Shown: positions 1 to 10,159, counted from the stretch's first letter. The stretch: 64,000 nucleotides of DNA from Phenylobacterium sp. Root1290 (GCF_001425305.1 NZ_LMEE01000001.1:1555568-1619567), one strand, 5' to 3'. Program-made: numbers and translations. The notes: generated from the sequence alone by a model not told the origin.

Positions 1-125
1 TTGAAGACACAAGAGTTGAGGGCGCCGTCTGTGGACCATTCGGGCCCCGCCGAAAAGGGGCCGAGCGCGGTTTGCGATGGGAAACTGCAAAAAGGCCGCC
101 GAAAACAGCCCGACGCGGCTAGGGG

Positions 126-154
126 CTGACAAACCAGCGGTCGCACGCTATAGA
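126..154 (+). promoter_or_regulatory. Candidate sigma70-type promoter of the rimP-nusA operon
   Basis: CTGACA (126-131) and TATAGA (149-154) are separated by 17 bases, which fits a housekeeping promoter. Transcription would begin near 161 and leave a leader of about 85 bases before rimP. No other comparable pair lies in the first 245 bases. Predicted by eye only. Confidence 0.45.
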
Positions 155-193
155 GGTCTCACATCGTCCGTTAGCGCTGGATAGCGTATACGA

Positions 194-222
194 GCGGCAG
201 GCTTCGGCCCGGCCGCTTTTTT
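194..222 (+). terminator. Terminator-like hairpin with T tract in the rimP leader
   Basis: GCGGC and GGC (194-202) pair with GCC and GCCGC (207-216) around a TTCG tetraloop, with a small asymmetric internal loop, followed directly by six T (217-222). It lies between the candidate promoter and the rimP start at 246, so it can act as an attenuator or as the end of an upstream transcript outside the window. Confidence 0.5.
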
Positions 223-245
223 GTTGCCGGAGAACAGCCAAGCTT

Positions 246-791
246 ATGCGTGGCAAGACCGCTGAAGACCATCGGCTCCTGGAACTCCTCGACCCCGTCG
301 CGGAAGCCGCAGGCTACGAGATCGTGCGCCTGCGCCTGATGGGCGGCGAAGAGACCCGCCGTCTGCAGATCATGGCCGAGACGCCCGAAGGCGACATGGT
401 GGTCGAGGACTGCGCCCGGCTGTCCCGTGCGATTTCCGAGCTCATGGACGCCGCCGACCCGATCGCCGGCGAGTATACGCTCGAGGTCTCGTCCCCCGGC
501 GTCGATCGGCCGCTGACCCGGCCGAAGGACTTTGCGAACTACGAAGGCTTCGAGGCGCGCATCGAACTCGATCGCGTGGCCGAGGGCCGCAAGCGTTTCC
601 GCGGCGTGCTGGCGGGCGTCGAGGGCGACGCCATCGGCATCGACCTGGAAGGCGAAGACTCCACGGCCATGATCCCGTTCTCGTGGATCGTGGACGCCAA
701 ACTCATCCTGACCGACGAGCTCATGAAGCGCGGCGCGAACGAACGCGCCGCCCGCATGAGCTCCGAGGCCGATCAAGACACCCCTGAGTAA
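246..791 (+). CDS. rimP: Ribosome maturation factor RimP
   Basis: 181 residues. RimP assists maturation of the 30S ribosomal subunit in the cytoplasm. The N-terminal alpha/beta domain (about residues 1-85) carries the family pattern [12 protein letters not shown] near residues 79-90, and the C-terminal half is the expected small beta-barrel, with the usual PFSWI stretch near residue 144. Length is normal for the family. It is the first gene of a rimP-nusA-ylxR-infB cluster, and nusA begins 14 bases downstream, so co-transcription is likely. The conserved order and the internal motif make the call secure. The tail after residue 160 is charged and less conserved. Confidence 0.95.
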   Translation: MRGKTAEDHRLLELLDPVAEAAGYEIVRLRLMGGEETRRLQIMAETPEGDMVVEDCARLSRAISELMDAADPIAGEYTLEVSSPGVDRPLTRPKDFANYEGFEARIELDRVAEGRKRFRGVLAGVEGDAIGIDLEGEDSTAMIPFSWIVDAKLILTDELMKRGANERAARMSSEADQDTPE

Positions 792-805
792 GAGGACGCA
801 AACCG

Positions 806-2503
806 ATGAGCCTGACCGGCATTTCCGCCAACCGGCTTGAGCTGTTGCAGATCGCCGAGGCCGTGGCCCGCGAGAAGTCGATCGACAAGGAAATTGTCAT
901 CGAGGCGATCGAGGAAGCGATCCAGAAGGGCGCGCGCGCCCGTTATGGCGCCGAACACGACATCCGCGTTCGCATCGATCCGAAGACCGGTGAGACGACC
1001 GTCAAGCGCGTGATCACCGTCATCGACGACGAAGCGGTCTTCGAGGGCGAAGACGGCGTGCCGGAAGAGCCGGTCGGCGTGCGTCGCCTGGCCGACGCCC
1101 TGCGCACCGACAAGGACGCCTTCGTCGGCAAGACCTACGAAGAAATCCTGCCGCCGTTCGAGTTCGGCCGTGTGCAGACCCAGATGGCTCGCCAGGTCGT
1201 GACCGGGAAGGTCCGCGAGGCCGAGCGCGAGCGTCAGTACGAAGAGTTCAAGGATCGCGTCGGCGAGATCGTCAACGGCGTGGTCAAGCGCGTCGAGTAC
1301 GGCAACACCGTCGTCGACCTGGGCCGCGGCGAGGGCATCATGCGCCGCGATCAGTCGATCCCGCGCGAGAACTTCAACATCGGCGACCGCATCCGCTGCT
1401 ACATCTACGATGTCCGTCGCGAGACCAAGGGCCCGCAGATCCTGCTGTCGCGCGCCCACGGCGGCTTCATGGCCAAGCTGTTCGCGCAGGAAGTGCCGGA
1501 AGTCTATGACGGCGTGATCGAAATCCGCGCGGTCGCCCGCGACCCGGGTTCGCGCGCCAAGATGGCCGTCGTCTCCAACGACAGCTCGATCGACCCGGTC
1601 GGCGCCTGCGTCGGTATGCGCGGTTCGCGCGTGCAGGCGGTCGTCGCCGAACTGCAGGGCGAAAAGATCGACATCATCCAGTGGAGCCAGGACGAGGCGA
1701 CCTTCATCGTCAACGGCCTGGCCCCGGCGGAAGTCTCCAAGGTCGTCATGGACGAGGAAGACGAGCGCGTCGAAGTGGTGGTGCCCGACGAGCAGCTGTC
1801 GCTGGCCATCGGCCGCCGCGGCCAGAACGTCCGCCTCGCCTCGCAGCTGACCGGCTGGCAGATCGACATCATGACCGAAAGCCAGGAGAGCGAGCGCCGT
1901 CAGCGCGAGTTCGCCGAGCGCACGGCCCTGTTCCAGGAGGCCCTGGACGTCGATGAAGTGATCGCCCAGCTGCTGGTCACCGAAGGCTTCGCTTCGGTCG
2001 AAGACGTGGCCTATGTGGACGCTTCGGAAGTGGCGGCCATCGAGGGCTTCGACGACGACACCGCCGACGAAATCCAAACGCGCGCCCGCGAGTTCCTGGA
2101 AAAGATCGCGGCCGAGTACGACACCAAGCGCACCGCGCTGGGCGTCCAGGACGGCCTGCTCGAGATCGAGGGCGTCACCCTGCCGATGGCCGTGGCCCTG
2201 GGCGAAGGCGACGTGAAGAGCGTCGAGGACCTGGCCGGTCTGATCCCTGACGATCTGCGTGGCTGGTTCGAGAACCGCGACGGCGAGCGCGTGCGCGAGC
2301 CGGGCATTCTCGAAAGCTTCAACCTCGACGCCGGCGACGCCGAAGCCCTGATCATGCGCGCGCGCATCGCAATGGGCTGGGTCGAGGCGCCGCCGGAGCC
2401 GGAGCCGGAGCCCGAAGCGGACGTTGAAGAATATGCGGACGACGTCGAGGCCGAGGCGGAAGCCGAAGTCGAGGCTGTCGCTGAAGAGAACCCGGAGGCC
2501 TAA
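806..2503 (+). CDS. nusA: Transcription termination/antitermination protein NusA
   Basis: 565 residues. NusA binds RNA polymerase and nascent RNA and controls pausing, termination and antitermination. Order of parts: N-terminal polymerase-binding domain (about 1-130), S1 domain (about 152-216), KH1 with GMRG near 270 and KH2 with GRRG near 336, then two helix-hairpin-helix-like repeats (about 385-530), and a strongly acidic tail of about 37 residues rich in E, A and P. The start ATG at 806 follows an AAGAGG-like ribosome site. The gene sits between rimP and ylxR in the standard order. NusA is known to influence its own operon in other bacteria, which makes the hairpin upstream of rimP relevant. 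Confidence 0.97.
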   Translation: MSLTGISANRLELLQIAEAVAREKSIDKEIVIEAIEEAIQKGARARYGAEHDIRVRIDPKTGETTVKRVITVIDDEAVFEGEDGVPEEPVGVRRLADALRTDKDAFVGKTYEEILPPFEFGRVQTQMARQVVTGKVREAERERQYEEFKDRVGEIVNGVVKRVEYGNTVVDLGRGEGIMRRDQSIPRENFNIGDRIRCYIYDVRRETKGPQILLSRAHGGFMAKLFAQEVPEVYDGVIEIRAVARDPGSRAKMAVVSNDSSIDPVGACVGMRGSRVQAVVAELQGEKIDIIQWSQDEATFIVNGLAPAEVSKVVMDEEDERVEVVVPDEQLSLAIGRRGQNVRLASQLTGWQIDIMTESQESERRQREFAERTALFQEALDVDEVIAQLLVTEGFASVEDVAYVDASEVAAIEGFDDDTADEIQTRAREFLEKIAAEYDTKRTALGVQDGLLEIEGVTLPMAVALGEGDVKSVEDLAGLIPDDLRGWFENRDGERVREPGILESFNLDAGDAEALIMRARIAMGWVEAPPEPEPEPEADVEEYADDVEAEAEAEVEAVAEENPEA

Positions 2504-2509
2504 GCCCAG

Positions 2510-3190
2510 GTGAATGCGCCTGCTTCCATCCCGGCCCGGACGGCGGCCCCCAAGACCCTCGCGCAAGCCGCGAGGGAACGGCGGGATATCGTCTCGGGTC
2601 AGGTGATGGACGAGGCCGTCCTGGTGCGGTTCGTCGCCGGTCCCGGCGGCCTGGTGGTTCCGGACCTGGCGCGCAAGCTGCCGGGGCGCGGACTCTGGGT
2701 CGCCGCCGACCGTGCGTCGGTGGAAGTGGCGGCGAAAAAGGGCCACTTCGCCCGCGCCGCCAAGGCCAAGCTCAACGCCCCGGCTGATCTCGCCGATCAG
2801 GTCGAGGCGCTGTTGCGGCGCCGGATCCTGGACGGTCTTGGGCTTGCGAAACGAGCCGGCGATCTTATCTCGGGTTTCGAGAAGGTCGCTTCGAGCCTGA
2901 CCGCAGGCAAGGCCGCCTGGCTGATAGAGGCGTCCGATGGCGCGCCGGACGGTCGCCGCAAGATCCTGAATGTGGCCCGCAAGTCACCCAAACCCCCGCA
3001 CCTGTGCGGACTCTTCGACGCTGAGGAATTGGGTTTGGCCTTGGGGGCCGAGAATGTGATACACACCGCCTTCCTTGCGGGGCGTGGCGCCGATCGCTGG
3101 ACGAAAGACGTCCAGAGACTATCTGGCTTCCGCCCGCTCCTTCCCGAGAGTTGGCGCGAGGAAAAGCCTCCTGAGGCGGGCGGAACCTGA
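2510..3190 (+). CDS. YlxR (DUF448) domain fused to an L7Ae-like RNA-binding domain
   Basis: 226 residues, GTG start six bases after nusA and downstream of GGAGG in the nusA end. The N-terminal part (about 24-90) matches YlxR/DUF448 with the PGRGLWV segment near residues 58-64. The C-terminal part (about 100-200) resembles an L7Ae/L30e/S12e fold with a GLAKRAGDLISG stretch near 109. The YlxR signature R-x-C-x-x-C/S-R is altered: the expected cysteine is replaced (RRDIVSG). The role is not firmly known. YlxR in Firmicutes binds RNA/RNase P, and both halves suggest RNA contact. The fusion is usual in alphaproteobacteria and lies in the normal nusA-infB slot. Confidence 0.88.
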   Translation: MNAPASIPARTAAPKTLAQAARERRDIVSGQVMDEAVLVRFVAGPGGLVVPDLARKLPGRGLWVAADRASVEVAAKKGHFARAAKAKLNAPADLADQVEALLRRRILDGLGLAKRAGDLISGFEKVASSLTAGKAAWLIEASDGAPDGRRKILNVARKSPKPPHLCGLFDAEELGLALGAENVIHTAFLAGRGADRWTKDVQRLSGFRPLLPESWREEKPPEAGGT

Positions 3191-3264
3191 ATGGGTTTCG
3201 CGCGCCTAGAGCTATTGGAATGTCCGTGGTCGGGACCGTCCCGGCCGTTATGTAAAGCGAGCGC

Positions 3265-6200
3265 ATGAGCGACGAGAACGACAACGGCCGGGCCCCTGGT
3301 GGGCGAGCTCCCCTGACCCTCAAGCCCCGCGGGGCTGGATCGGTCAGCGCGGGCACGGTGAAGCAAAGCTTCAGCCACGGCCGCTCCAAGACGGTGGTCG
3401 TCGAGACCAAGCGCCAGCGCACTCACTCTGCGCCGTCGGGGAATCTCGCCGCGCCGTCCTCGGCCGAGAAGCGCGCCTTCTCGCCGCAGCAATCGTCTGC
3501 GCCGCGTCAGTCGCAGGGCGGTTCGTCCTCGCACGATGGCTCGGGCCTGTCGGCCGACGAGCAACGCGCCCGTCAACGCGCGATCGAACTGGCCCGCGAG
3601 CATCAGGCCCGCCAGGCCGCCGAGCAGCGCGCCAATGAAGAGCGCGCCCGCGCCGAGGCTGAGGCTGCTCGCGCCGCTGCGGCCGCCGCCGCGGCTGCTG
3701 CAGCCAAGCCTGTGGAAGCGCCCGTGGCTCCGGCCGCGCCGGCTCCCACTCCCGCTCCCGCACCGGAAGCTCCTCGCGCTGAAGCTCCGGCTCCGGCCGT
3801 AGCGCCGCCCGCTCCGAAGCCGACGCCTGCGCCGACGCCCGCTCCGCAGGCGCCTGTCGCCCGCAGCGAAGCGCCCCGGAACGAAGCGCCGCGCAGCGAG
3901 CAACCTCGCAACGACGCGCGCACCTCGGCGGGTCAAACCCGCACCTACGAACCGTCGCGCGAGCGTCGCGACGACCGTCCGACGACGACGACCTATCGTC
4001 CGGAGCGCGCCCCGGGCCGCTACGAGAACATGAATTTCGGCCAACGTGCGCCGCGCACGGACGCTCCGCGGCCGCCGCGTGACGACCGTGGCCCGCCGCG
4101 CGGCGACCGCCCGCAAGGCAATCGCCCGCAAGGCGACCGTCCTCAGGGTGATCGTCCCCAAGGCGACCGTCCTCAGGGCGACCGTCCGCGTCCGAGCGGC
4201 GAACCCGTCCGTTATTCGGCCCTGGCGCCGCGTCCGGCTCCGGGCGGCCGTCCCGGTGATCGTCCGGGTGGTCCGCGCCCGGCGCGCGGCGCGGCTCCGA
4301 ACGCCCCGCCCGCCACGCCGGAAGTTCAACGCGCCACCCGCCAAGCTCCGCGCCCCGGCGAGGCCGGTCGCCGGCCCGACGACGACGAGGATACGCGCCG
4401 CAAGGCCGCGGCCAACGCCCCGAACAAGGCGATCAGCCGTGTGAAGGGCGCCGCTCAGCGCCGTGAAGGCCGCCTCACCATTCAGGCTGTGGCCGGTGAT
4501 GATGAGGGCGCCGTCGAACGGATGCGTTCGCTGGCCTCGGTCCGCCGGGCGCGCGAACGTGAACGCGAAAAGCGCAAGGGCGGCGGCCAGGAGCAGGCTC
4601 GCGCCGCTCGCGAAGTCGTCATTCCCGACGTCATCACCGTGGCTGAACTCGCCAACCGGATGGCGACGCGCGGCGTCGAGATCATCAAGTTCCTGATGCG
4701 TCAGGGCGTGATGCTGAAGATCAACGACGTGATCGACAACGACACCGCCGAACTGGTGGCGACCGAATTCGGTCACACCGTGCGGCGCGTCTCGGAAGCC
4801 GACGTCGAAGAAGGCTTCATCGGCGAAGAGGACATCGACGACAGCCTGGTCGCGCGTCCCCCGGTCGTTGCGGTCATGGGCCACGTCGACCACGGCAAGA
4901 CCTCGTTGCTGGACGCCCTGCGTTCGGCCGATGTCGCCGGCGGTGAACATGGCGGCATCACCCAGCATATCGGCGCCTATCAGGTGCGTCTGGCCAGCGG
5001 CCAGGCGGTGACCTTCCTCGACACCCCCGGCCACGCCGCCTTCTCGGCGATGCGCGCCCGTGGTGCGGACGTTACCGACATCGTGGTGCTGGTCGTGGCG
5101 GCGGATGACGGCGTCATGCCGCAGACGGCCGAAGCCATCCAGCACGCGAAGGCGGCCGGCGCGCCGATCATCGTCGCGATCAACAAGATGGATAAGCCCG
5201 ACGCCAATCCGCAGCGGGTGATCAACGAACTGCTGCAGCACGAGATCGTCGTCGAAAGCCTCGGTGGCGACACCCAGGTGATCGAAGTCTCGGCGCTGAA
5301 GAAGACCGGCCTGGAAAACCTCATCGAGGCCATCCTGGTGCAGTCCGAAATGATGGACCTGAAGGCCAACCCGGACCGCACCGCGGACGGCACGGTCATC
5401 GAGGCCAAGCTCGATCGCGGACGCGGCGCGGTTTCGACCGTGCTGGTCAAGCGCGGCACCCTGAAGCGCGGCGACATCGTCGTGGCCGGCGCCAACTTCG
5501 GCCGGGTTCGCGCCCTGCTGAACGAACGCGACGAGCAGCTCGACTCCGCCGGACCCTCGGTGCCGGTCGAGATCCTCGGCCTGGACGGTACGCCCAGCCC
5601 GGGCGAGCCCTTCGCGGTCGTGGAGAACGAAGCTCGCGCCCGTGAGCTGACCGAGTACCGCACCCGCGTGAAGCGCGAGAAGGCCGGTTCGCCGGTCGCC
5701 GCCGGCGTGACCATGGCCGACTTCATGGCCAAGCTTCAGGACAAGAAGATCTCTGAGCTGCCGGTCATCATCAAGGCGGACGTGCAGGGGTCGGCCGAAG
5801 CCATCGTCGGATCGCTGGACAAGCTGGCCACCGACGAGGTCCGTGCGCGGATCATCCTCCAGGGCGCCGGCGCGATCAGCGAAAGCGACGTCATGCTGGC
5901 CAAGGGTTCGGGCGCGCCGATCATCGGCTTCAACGTCCGCGCCTCCAAGCAGGCCCAGACCCTGGCCGAACGTGAAGGCGTGGAGATCCGCTACTACGCG
6001 ATCATCTACGACCTGATCGACGACATCAAAGGCGTGCTCTCGGGCATGCTGGCGCCGGAACAACGCGAAACCTTCCTGGGCAACGCGCGGGTTCTGCAGG
6101 TGTTCGACATCACCAAGGTCGGCCGTGTCGCCGGTTGCCGGGTCACCGAGGGCGTGGTTCGCCGCGGCGCTCGCGTCCGGATCATCCGCGACGACATCGT

Positions 6201-6366
6201 CGTCCTGGAACTGGGCACCCTGCGGACCCTCAAGCGCTTCAAGGACGAAGTGGCCGAGGTCGGCTCCGGCGTCGAGTGCGGGATGTTCTTCGAGGGCTTC
6301 CAGGACATCAAGGAAGGCGACGTCATCGAGTGCTTCAGCCTCGAAGAGGTTGCACGCAGCCTCTAA
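3265..6366 (+). CDS. infB: Translation initiation factor IF-2
   Basis: 1033 residues. This GTPase places initiator tRNA on the 30S subunit and promotes subunit joining. The first 430 residues are low-complexity (Ala/Pro/Arg rich, with a GDRPQ repeat), followed by an IF2 N-domain (about 450-510), the G domain with P-loop GHVDHGKT at 539-546, DTPGH and NKMD motifs, then domains II, III and the C-terminal fMet-tRNA-binding C2 domain. Length is large, as in other alphaproteobacteria. The start ATG is 74 bases after ylxR. A strong hairpin terminator follows directly after the stop, so the nusA operon appears to end here. Confidence 0.97.
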   Translation: MSDENDNGRAPGGRAPLTLKPRGAGSVSAGTVKQSFSHGRSKTVVVETKRQRTHSAPSGNLAAPSSAEKRAFSPQQSSAPRQSQGGSSSHDGSGLSADEQRARQRAIELAREHQARQAAEQRANEERARAEAEAARAAAAAAAAAAAKPVEAPVAPAAPAPTPAPAPEAPRAEAPAPAVAPPAPKPTPAPTPAPQAPVARSEAPRNEAPRSEQPRNDARTSAGQTRTYEPSRERRDDRPTTTTYRPERAPGRYENMNFGQRAPRTDAPRPPRDDRGPPRGDRPQGNRPQGDRPQGDRPQGDRPQGDRPRPSGEPVRYSALAPRPAPGGRPGDRPGGPRPARGAAPNAPPATPEVQRATRQAPRPGEAGRRPDDDEDTRRKAAANAPNKAISRVKGAAQRREGRLTIQAVAGDDEGAVERMRSLASVRRAREREREKRKGGGQEQARAAREVVIPDVITVAELANRMATRGVEIIKFLMRQGVMLKINDVIDNDTAELVATEFGHTVRRVSEADVEEGFIGEEDIDDSLVARPPVVAVMGHVDHGKTSLLDALRSADVAGGEHGGITQHIGAYQVRLASGQAVTFLDTPGHAAFSAMRARGADVTDIVVLVVAADDGVMPQTAEAIQHAKAAGAPIIVAINKMDKPDANPQRVINELLQHEIVVESLGGDTQVIEVSALKKTGLENLIEAILVQSEMMDLKANPDRTADGTVIEAKLDRGRGAVSTVLVKRGTLKRGDIVVAGANFGRVRALLNERDEQLDSAGPSVPVEILGLDGTPSPGEPFAVVENEARARELTEYRTRVKREKAGSPVAAGVTMADFMAKLQDKKISELPVIIKADVQGSAEAIVGSLDKLATDEVRARIILQGAGAISESDVMLAKGSGAPIIGFNVRASKQAQTLAEREGVEIRYYAIIYDLIDDIKGVLSGMLAPEQRETFLGNARVLQVFDITKVGRVAGCRVTEGVVRRGARVRIIRDDIVVLELGTLRTLKRFKDEVAEVGSGVECGMFFEGFQDIKEGDVIECFSLEEVARSL
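4102..4188 (+). repeat. Tandem 15-bp coding repeat (GDRPQ) inside infB
   Basis: Five full 15-base units plus a 12-base partial unit encode G-D/N-R-P-Q in frame. The second unit has N in place of D. Synonymous differences between units (CAA/CAG, CGC/CGT) show the array is not freshly duplicated. It lies in the disordered N-terminal region of IF-2 and is likely to vary in copy number between strains. Confidence 0.9.
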
Positions 6367-6388
6367 GGTCGCCGCGCCAAAGTCATCA

Positions 6389-6414
6389 GGCCTCCGGGAA
6401 ACCGGAGGCCTTTT
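6389..6414 (+). terminator. Rho-independent terminator after infB
   Basis: A perfect 9-bp stem GGCCTCCGG/CCGGAGGCC with a GAAA tetraloop is followed by TTTT. It begins 23 bases after the infB stop and separates the nusA operon from the lipocalin gene. Confidence 0.9.
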
Positions 6415-6476
6415 GCATTTTGGAGCCAATTTTCGCTGTGGGCATTCCCCCTGCGTCCGCAAGATCAGGAGTTCGA

Positions 6477-7016
6477 ATGCGCATCTTTCTCGCTGCTCTC
6501 ACCGCCTTGGTCGTCGCGGCCTGCGCCGCAGGCCCCGTCGGCAACAGCAATGTTCCCGAGCCGGCGAAGCGAGTGGATATCGGCCGCTATGGCGGCCTTT
6601 GGTACGAATTCGCGCGCTATGAGAACGGCTTCGAGCGTGACTGCGAGGCGGTCACCGCCGAGTACACGCTGCTCGCGTCAGGCGATGTGTCGGTCAAGAA
6701 CACCTGCCGCGAGGACTCCGTCCGCGGTCCGATCAAGGTGTCCGAAGGCAAGGCTCGCCCGGCTGGCGACCAGTTAGGCGCCAAGTTCAAGGTGTCATTC
6801 TTTGGCCCCGCTTTGCTGACCAACTACTGGGTGCTCGACCGCGGCGAGAACTACGACTGGGCCATTGTCGGCGAAGGCTCGGGCCGTTTCCTGTGGCTGC
6901 TGACCCGAGAGCCGCGGCCATCGGAAGAGATGCGCGCGCAGCTGTTGGCCCGGGTCGAGGCGCTGGGATACGACACGGACATGCTTCGGTACACGCAACA
7001 CATGGCGACCCCTTGA
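6477..7016 (+). CDS. Lipocalin family lipoprotein (Blc-like)
   Basis: 179 residues. Start ATG at 6477 with AGGAG five bases upstream. A short signal with a lipobox ending at Cys16 (VVAAC) indicates a lipid-anchored envelope protein. The lipocalin signature G-x-W is at residues 40-42 (GLWYEFARY), and a C-terminal WLLTREP segment matches the third lipocalin region. Bacterial lipocalins bind fatty acids or lysophospholipids at the outer membrane. The stop overlaps the start of the next gene by one base (TGATG), so the two are probably translated together. The exact ligand cannot be read from the sequence. Confidence 0.88.
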   Translation: MRIFLAALTALVVAACAAGPVGNSNVPEPAKRVDIGRYGGLWYEFARYENGFERDCEAVTAEYTLLASGDVSVKNTCREDSVRGPIKVSEGKARPAGDQLGAKFKVSFFGPALLTNYWVLDRGENYDWAIVGEGSGRFLWLLTREPRPSEEMRAQLLARVEALGYDTDMLRYTQHMATP

Positions 7017-7525
7017 TGAGACTGCTGATCCTGGCGCTGGCCGCGCTTACCCTTACGGCCTGCGCCACCGCCCAGCGTTACGACGCCGCGGGCGACGTCC
7101 ATGCGCTGCTGGTCTCGATCCGCGACAACGACAAGGCCGCTTTCGAGGCGCACGTCGACCGGCCGGCGCTTAAGCGCCAGATCGAGAGCCGGATGATGGC
7201 CGAGACGCGCAAATCGGGCGCGAACGATGGGTTGGCTGCGCTCGGCGCGCTGTTGGCTCCGACCCTGGCCGAGCTGGCCGGCGAGGCGCTGATCCAACCG
7301 ACCGTCTTCCGCTCGGTGGCCGCCTATTATGGCTATGACGCCTCAAAGCCGCTGCCAGGCCCGATGGTCATCGGCGGCCAGCTGAAAACCGTCGGCGAGG
7401 GGCAGGTCTGCGTACCGCGCAAGAAGGATGGTCCCTGCCTGCTCACCTTCACCCAGGAGCAGGGGACCTGGCGTCTCTCCGGCTTCGAGGGTGATCTTTC
7501 CATGCTGCAGACCAAGGCCCGATAG
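7016..7525 (+). CDS. DUF2939-type lipoprotein
   Basis: 169 residues, ATG overlapping the lipocalin stop. A lipobox ends at Cys16 (LTLTAC), so a lipidated envelope protein is expected. The mature part, about 150 residues, contains an early helix with [20 protein letters not shown] and a C-terminal [15 protein letters not shown] stretch, as seen in DUF2939 proteins, whose function is unknown. Co-translation with the lipocalin suggests a shared envelope role, perhaps in lipid handling, which is inference only. Confidence 0.75.
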   Translation: MRLLILALAALTLTACATAQRYDAAGDVHALLVSIRDNDKAAFEAHVDRPALKRQIESRMMAETRKSGANDGLAALGALLAPTLAELAGEALIQPTVFRSVAAYYGYDASKPLPGPMVIGGQLKTVGEGQVCVPRKKDGPCLLTFTQEQGTWRLSGFEGDLSMLQTKAR

Positions 7526-7563
7526 GGCTAAGCTCTCGCCTAACGACGTTAGGGGAGGGCGCG

Positions 7564-8352
7564 ATGGGCTACGAAGCAGCGCTGGCGCAGTACGAGAAGT
7601 TCGCCTTCGACGACGGACGCTGGACGCGGAACGTCTACATGCGGGGCTCTGGCCCCGCGGTGATCGTCATCCACGAGATGCCGGGCCTGCATCCGCATGT
7701 GATCCGTTTCGCCGACCGGGTCGCCGCCGCCGGGATGACCGTCTACTGCCCCCACCTCTTCGGCGACCCCGGCCGGCCGGCCAGCCATCCGCTCAGCGCC
7801 CTCACCATGCTCGGCGGCATCTGCATACGTCGAGAGTTCAACGTCTGGGCCAGCGACAAGTCGAGCCCGATCGTCGAGTGGCTGAAAGCATTGTCGCGCA
7901 AGGCGCACGCCGACTGCGGCGGCGATGGGGTCGGCGCGGTCGGCATGTGCTTCACCGGCGGCTTCGCCCTGGCGATGATGACCGAGCCGTCGGTCGTCGC
8001 GCCGGTGCTGTCCCAACCCTCGCTGCCGCTGGGCGCTCGCCGCGCCGCCGGGATCGGCGCCTCGCCGGCGGAAGTCTCGTGCGCCCGCAAGCGGTTCGCA
8101 GAGGAGGGCCTGTCGATGATCGGCCTGCGCTTCTATGGCGATCCCTTCGTGCCCGACGCGCGCTTCGACACCTACAAGCGCGAATTCGGCGACAAGTTCG
8201 AGGCGATCGAGATCGATCCCAAGCACGCCGTTCCGGGCGGACTGAAACATCCGCATTCGGTCCTCACGATCAACCTGGCCGAGGATGGGCCGACCAAGGA
8301 CGCCGAGGCGCGGGTCCTGGCCTTCTTCCGCGAGCGGACGGGCGCCGGCTAA
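7564..8352 (+). CDS. Dienelactone hydrolase family protein
   Basis: 262 residues, alpha/beta hydrolase fold. The nucleophile is Cys129 in GMCFTGG (127-133), the typical dienelactone hydrolase elbow. The oxyanion-side segment is [13 protein letters not shown] (33-45), and a C-terminal HPHS (about 239-242) can supply the catalytic His. Such enzymes cleave lactones or small esters, and the substrate here cannot be inferred. A GGGAGGG ribosome site precedes ATG 7564. It lies 38 bases after the DUF2939 gene and 93 bases before rbfA. No aromatic degradation genes are nearby. Confidence 0.88.
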   Translation: MGYEAALAQYEKFAFDDGRWTRNVYMRGSGPAVIVIHEMPGLHPHVIRFADRVAAAGMTVYCPHLFGDPGRPASHPLSALTMLGGICIRREFNVWASDKSSPIVEWLKALSRKAHADCGGDGVGAVGMCFTGGFALAMMTEPSVVAPVLSQPSLPLGARRAAGIGASPAEVSCARKRFAEEGLSMIGLRFYGDPFVPDARFDTYKREFGDKFEAIEIDPKHAVPGGLKHPHSVLTINLAEDGPTKDAEARVLAFFRERTGAG

Positions 8353-8445
8353 GGCCTGGACTTCTTGACGTCGCGCGACTAGAAGCGCGCCCTTCTCCTG
8401 AGACGCCGCGTCCGATCCGCGCGCCAGGTCGTAAGAGGCAAGTCC

Positions 8446-8883
8446 ATGAAACGCACCCCCCCCAAGGGCCGATCGGCCCCCGCGGGCCCGTCACAGCGCC
8501 AGCTTCGCGCCGGCGAACTGATGCGCCATGCCCTGGTCGAGATCCTCCGCGAAGAGGAGTTCAACGACGAGGCCATGGCCGGTGTCTCGGTGACCATCAC
8601 CGAGGTCCGTATGAGCCCCGACCTTCGCCACGCCATCTGCTTCATCGAACCGCTCGGCGGCGAGCACGCCGACGACGTGGTGAAGGCCCTGAACCGGCAC
8701 TCGAAGTTCCTGCGCGGCCGGTTGGGCCGGTCGATCGATATGAAGTTCACGCCGGACCTGAAGTTCCTGCACGACGAGAGCTTCGACGAGGCCGCCCGCA
8801 TCGGCCGGCTGTTCGACGATCCGCGCGTCGCCCAGGACCTGGCGCCGCAGCCTCCGTCCGACTCCTGGAAGGACGAGGACTGA
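8446..8883 (+). CDS. rbfA: Ribosome-binding factor A
   Basis: 145 residues. RbfA binds the 30S subunit during late 16S rRNA maturation. The family pattern is visible: an N-terminal Arg-rich start followed by [13 protein letters not shown] (about 18-30), a central [14 protein letters not shown] segment (about 48-61), and [12 protein letters not shown] near 101-112. The stop TGA overlaps the truB start (TGATG at 8881), so translation is coupled. In most relatives rbfA follows infB directly. Here three other genes intervene. Confidence 0.95.
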   Translation: MKRTPPKGRSAPAGPSQRQLRAGELMRHALVEILREEEFNDEAMAGVSVTITEVRMSPDLRHAICFIEPLGGEHADDVVKALNRHSKFLRGRLGRSIDMKFTPDLKFLHDESFDEAARIGRLFDDPRVAQDLAPQPPSDSWKDED

Positions 8884-9827
8884 TGGCCCGCCGCAAGAAG
8901 GGCGATGCGATCTCGGGCTGGGTCAATCTCGATAAGCACTACGACTTCGGCTCGACCCAGGCCGTCGGCCGGGTGCGGCGGATCTTCAACGCCCAGAAGG
9001 CCGGCCACGCCGGCACGCTGGATCCGCTGGCCACCGGCATCCTGCCGATCGCGCTGGGCGAGGCGACCAAGACCGTTTCGTTCCTGATGGACGCCGACAA
9101 GGCCTATCGCTTCACCATCGAATGGGGCCGCACAACCGCCAGCTTCGATCGCGAGGGCGCGACGACTGCGACCTCCGACGTGCGCCCGACCCCGGAGCAG
9201 GTCGCCGCCGTGCTTCCGGAGTTCATCGGCGACATCCAGCAGATCCCGCCGGCCTTCTCGGCGGTGAAGGTCGACGGCGAGCGCGCCTATGACCTGGCCC
9301 GCGCTGGCGAGACCGTCGAGCTCAAGGCCCGGCAGGTCTCGATCTACGATGCGCGGGTGATCGACGTTCCGGACGCCGACCACATCGAGATCGCGGTCGA
9401 GTGCGGCAAGGGCACCTATGTCCGCGCCATCGTGCGCGACATCGCCGAGCGCCTGGGGGCCTGCGCCCATGTCAGCGCGCTGCGCCGGACCCGCGTCGGA
9501 CCCTTCGAGGAGGACTCGGCGATAACGCTGGAATTGTTGGAAGATTTGGGCCATAAGGCCCGCTGCTTGGAGGCATTGCTTCCGGTCGAGACCGCCCTGG
9601 ACGACATCCCGGAGCTGGCCGTGACCGCCGAAGACGCTTTCAAGTTGAAGCAGGGACGGCCGATCGTTCTCGTTCCCCGACAGGTTGAAGCGCTCAAGGC
9701 CCGGCTAAGCCCCGGGACTCGAACCGTTTCGGCCATGGCGGACGGGGTCGTGGTGGCGCTCTGCGAGATGCGTGCGGGCAAGCTCGAGCCTTCGCGGGTC
9801 TTTCATCTGGAAAAGAGCGGAGACTAG
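8883..9827 (+). CDS. truB: tRNA pseudouridine(55) synthase TruB
   Basis: 314 residues. TruB makes pseudouridine 55 in the T loop of tRNAs. The catalytic Asp is Asp47 in [10 protein letters not shown]. Further family segments include [17 protein letters not shown] near 61-77, [19 protein letters not shown] near 118-136, and [14 protein letters not shown] near 179-192. A C-terminal extension carries a PUA-like domain. ATG 8883 overlaps the rbfA stop, and rpsO begins three bases after the stop, so rbfA-truB-rpsO is one operon. Confidence 0.96.
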   Translation: MARRKKGDAISGWVNLDKHYDFGSTQAVGRVRRIFNAQKAGHAGTLDPLATGILPIALGEATKTVSFLMDADKAYRFTIEWGRTTASFDREGATTATSDVRPTPEQVAAVLPEFIGDIQQIPPAFSAVKVDGERAYDLARAGETVELKARQVSIYDARVIDVPDADHIEIAVECGKGTYVRAIVRDIAERLGACAHVSALRRTRVGPFEEDSAITLELLEDLGHKARCLEALLPVETALDDIPELAVTAEDAFKLKQGRPIVLVPRQVEALKARLSPGTRTVSAMADGVVVALCEMRAGKLEPSRVFHLEKSGD

Positions 9828-9830
9828 CCG

Positions 9831-10100
9831 ATGTCGATTACTCTCGAGCGCAAAGCTGAGCTCATCAAGACCCACGGCCGTTCGGCCGGTGACACCGGAA
9901 GCGCTGAAGTGCAGGTGGCGATCTACTCTGAGCGGATCTCCAACCTCACCGAGCACTTCAAGACCCACAAGAAAGACAACCACTCGCGCCGCGGCCTGCT
10001 GAAGCTGGTCTCCGCGCGTCGTTCGTTGCTCGATCACCTGAAGAAGTCCGACGAGGGCCGCTATCAGGCGCTGATCGAAAAGCTGGGCCTGCGCCGCTAA
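9831..10100 (+). CDS. rpsO: 30S ribosomal protein S15
   Basis: 89 residues, standard length. S15 binds the central domain of 16S rRNA. The pattern [17 protein letters not shown] (about 19-35) and the end [13 protein letters not shown] are typical. The start ATG is three bases after truB, with GGAG in the truB end. A hairpin terminator follows the stop and the pnp leader lies beyond it. Confidence 0.98.
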   Translation: MSITLERKAELIKTHGRSAGDTGSAEVQVAIYSERISNLTEHFKTHKKDNHSRRGLLKLVSARRSLLDHLKKSDEGRYQALIEKLGLRR

Positions 10101-10114
10101 GGACCGAGAGGTCA

Positions 10115-10137
10115 GCCCCCGGGAAACCGGGGGCTTT
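10115..10137 (+). terminator. Hairpin terminator between rpsO and pnp
   Basis: An 8-bp stem GCCCCCGG/CCGGGGGC with a GAAA loop is followed by only three T. The short T tract suggests partial termination, allowing some read-through into pnp. Confidence 0.7.
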
Positions 10138-10159
10138 GCGTATCAGGCTCTATCTACAG

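Noticed and set aside
773..2746. A 657-codon minus-strand open frame opposite nusA
   Set aside because: Composition is typical of an antisense frame (His/Asp/Leu rich), and nusA on the other strand has clear domains.
4102..4188. Repeat array as possible CRISPR
   Set aside because: Units are 15 bases, in frame, contiguous without spacers, and inside infB. No CRISPR array was seen anywhere in the window.
2797..6462. A 1221-codon minus-strand open frame opposite infB
   Set aside because: It is the reverse-frame shadow of IF-2, with Arg/Gly/Asp/His-rich low-complexity composition and no family motif, as expected in GC-rich DNA.
8353..8445. Promoter for rbfA from TTGACG at 8365
   Set aside because: No acceptable -10 element at 16-18 bases, so no promoter is claimed.
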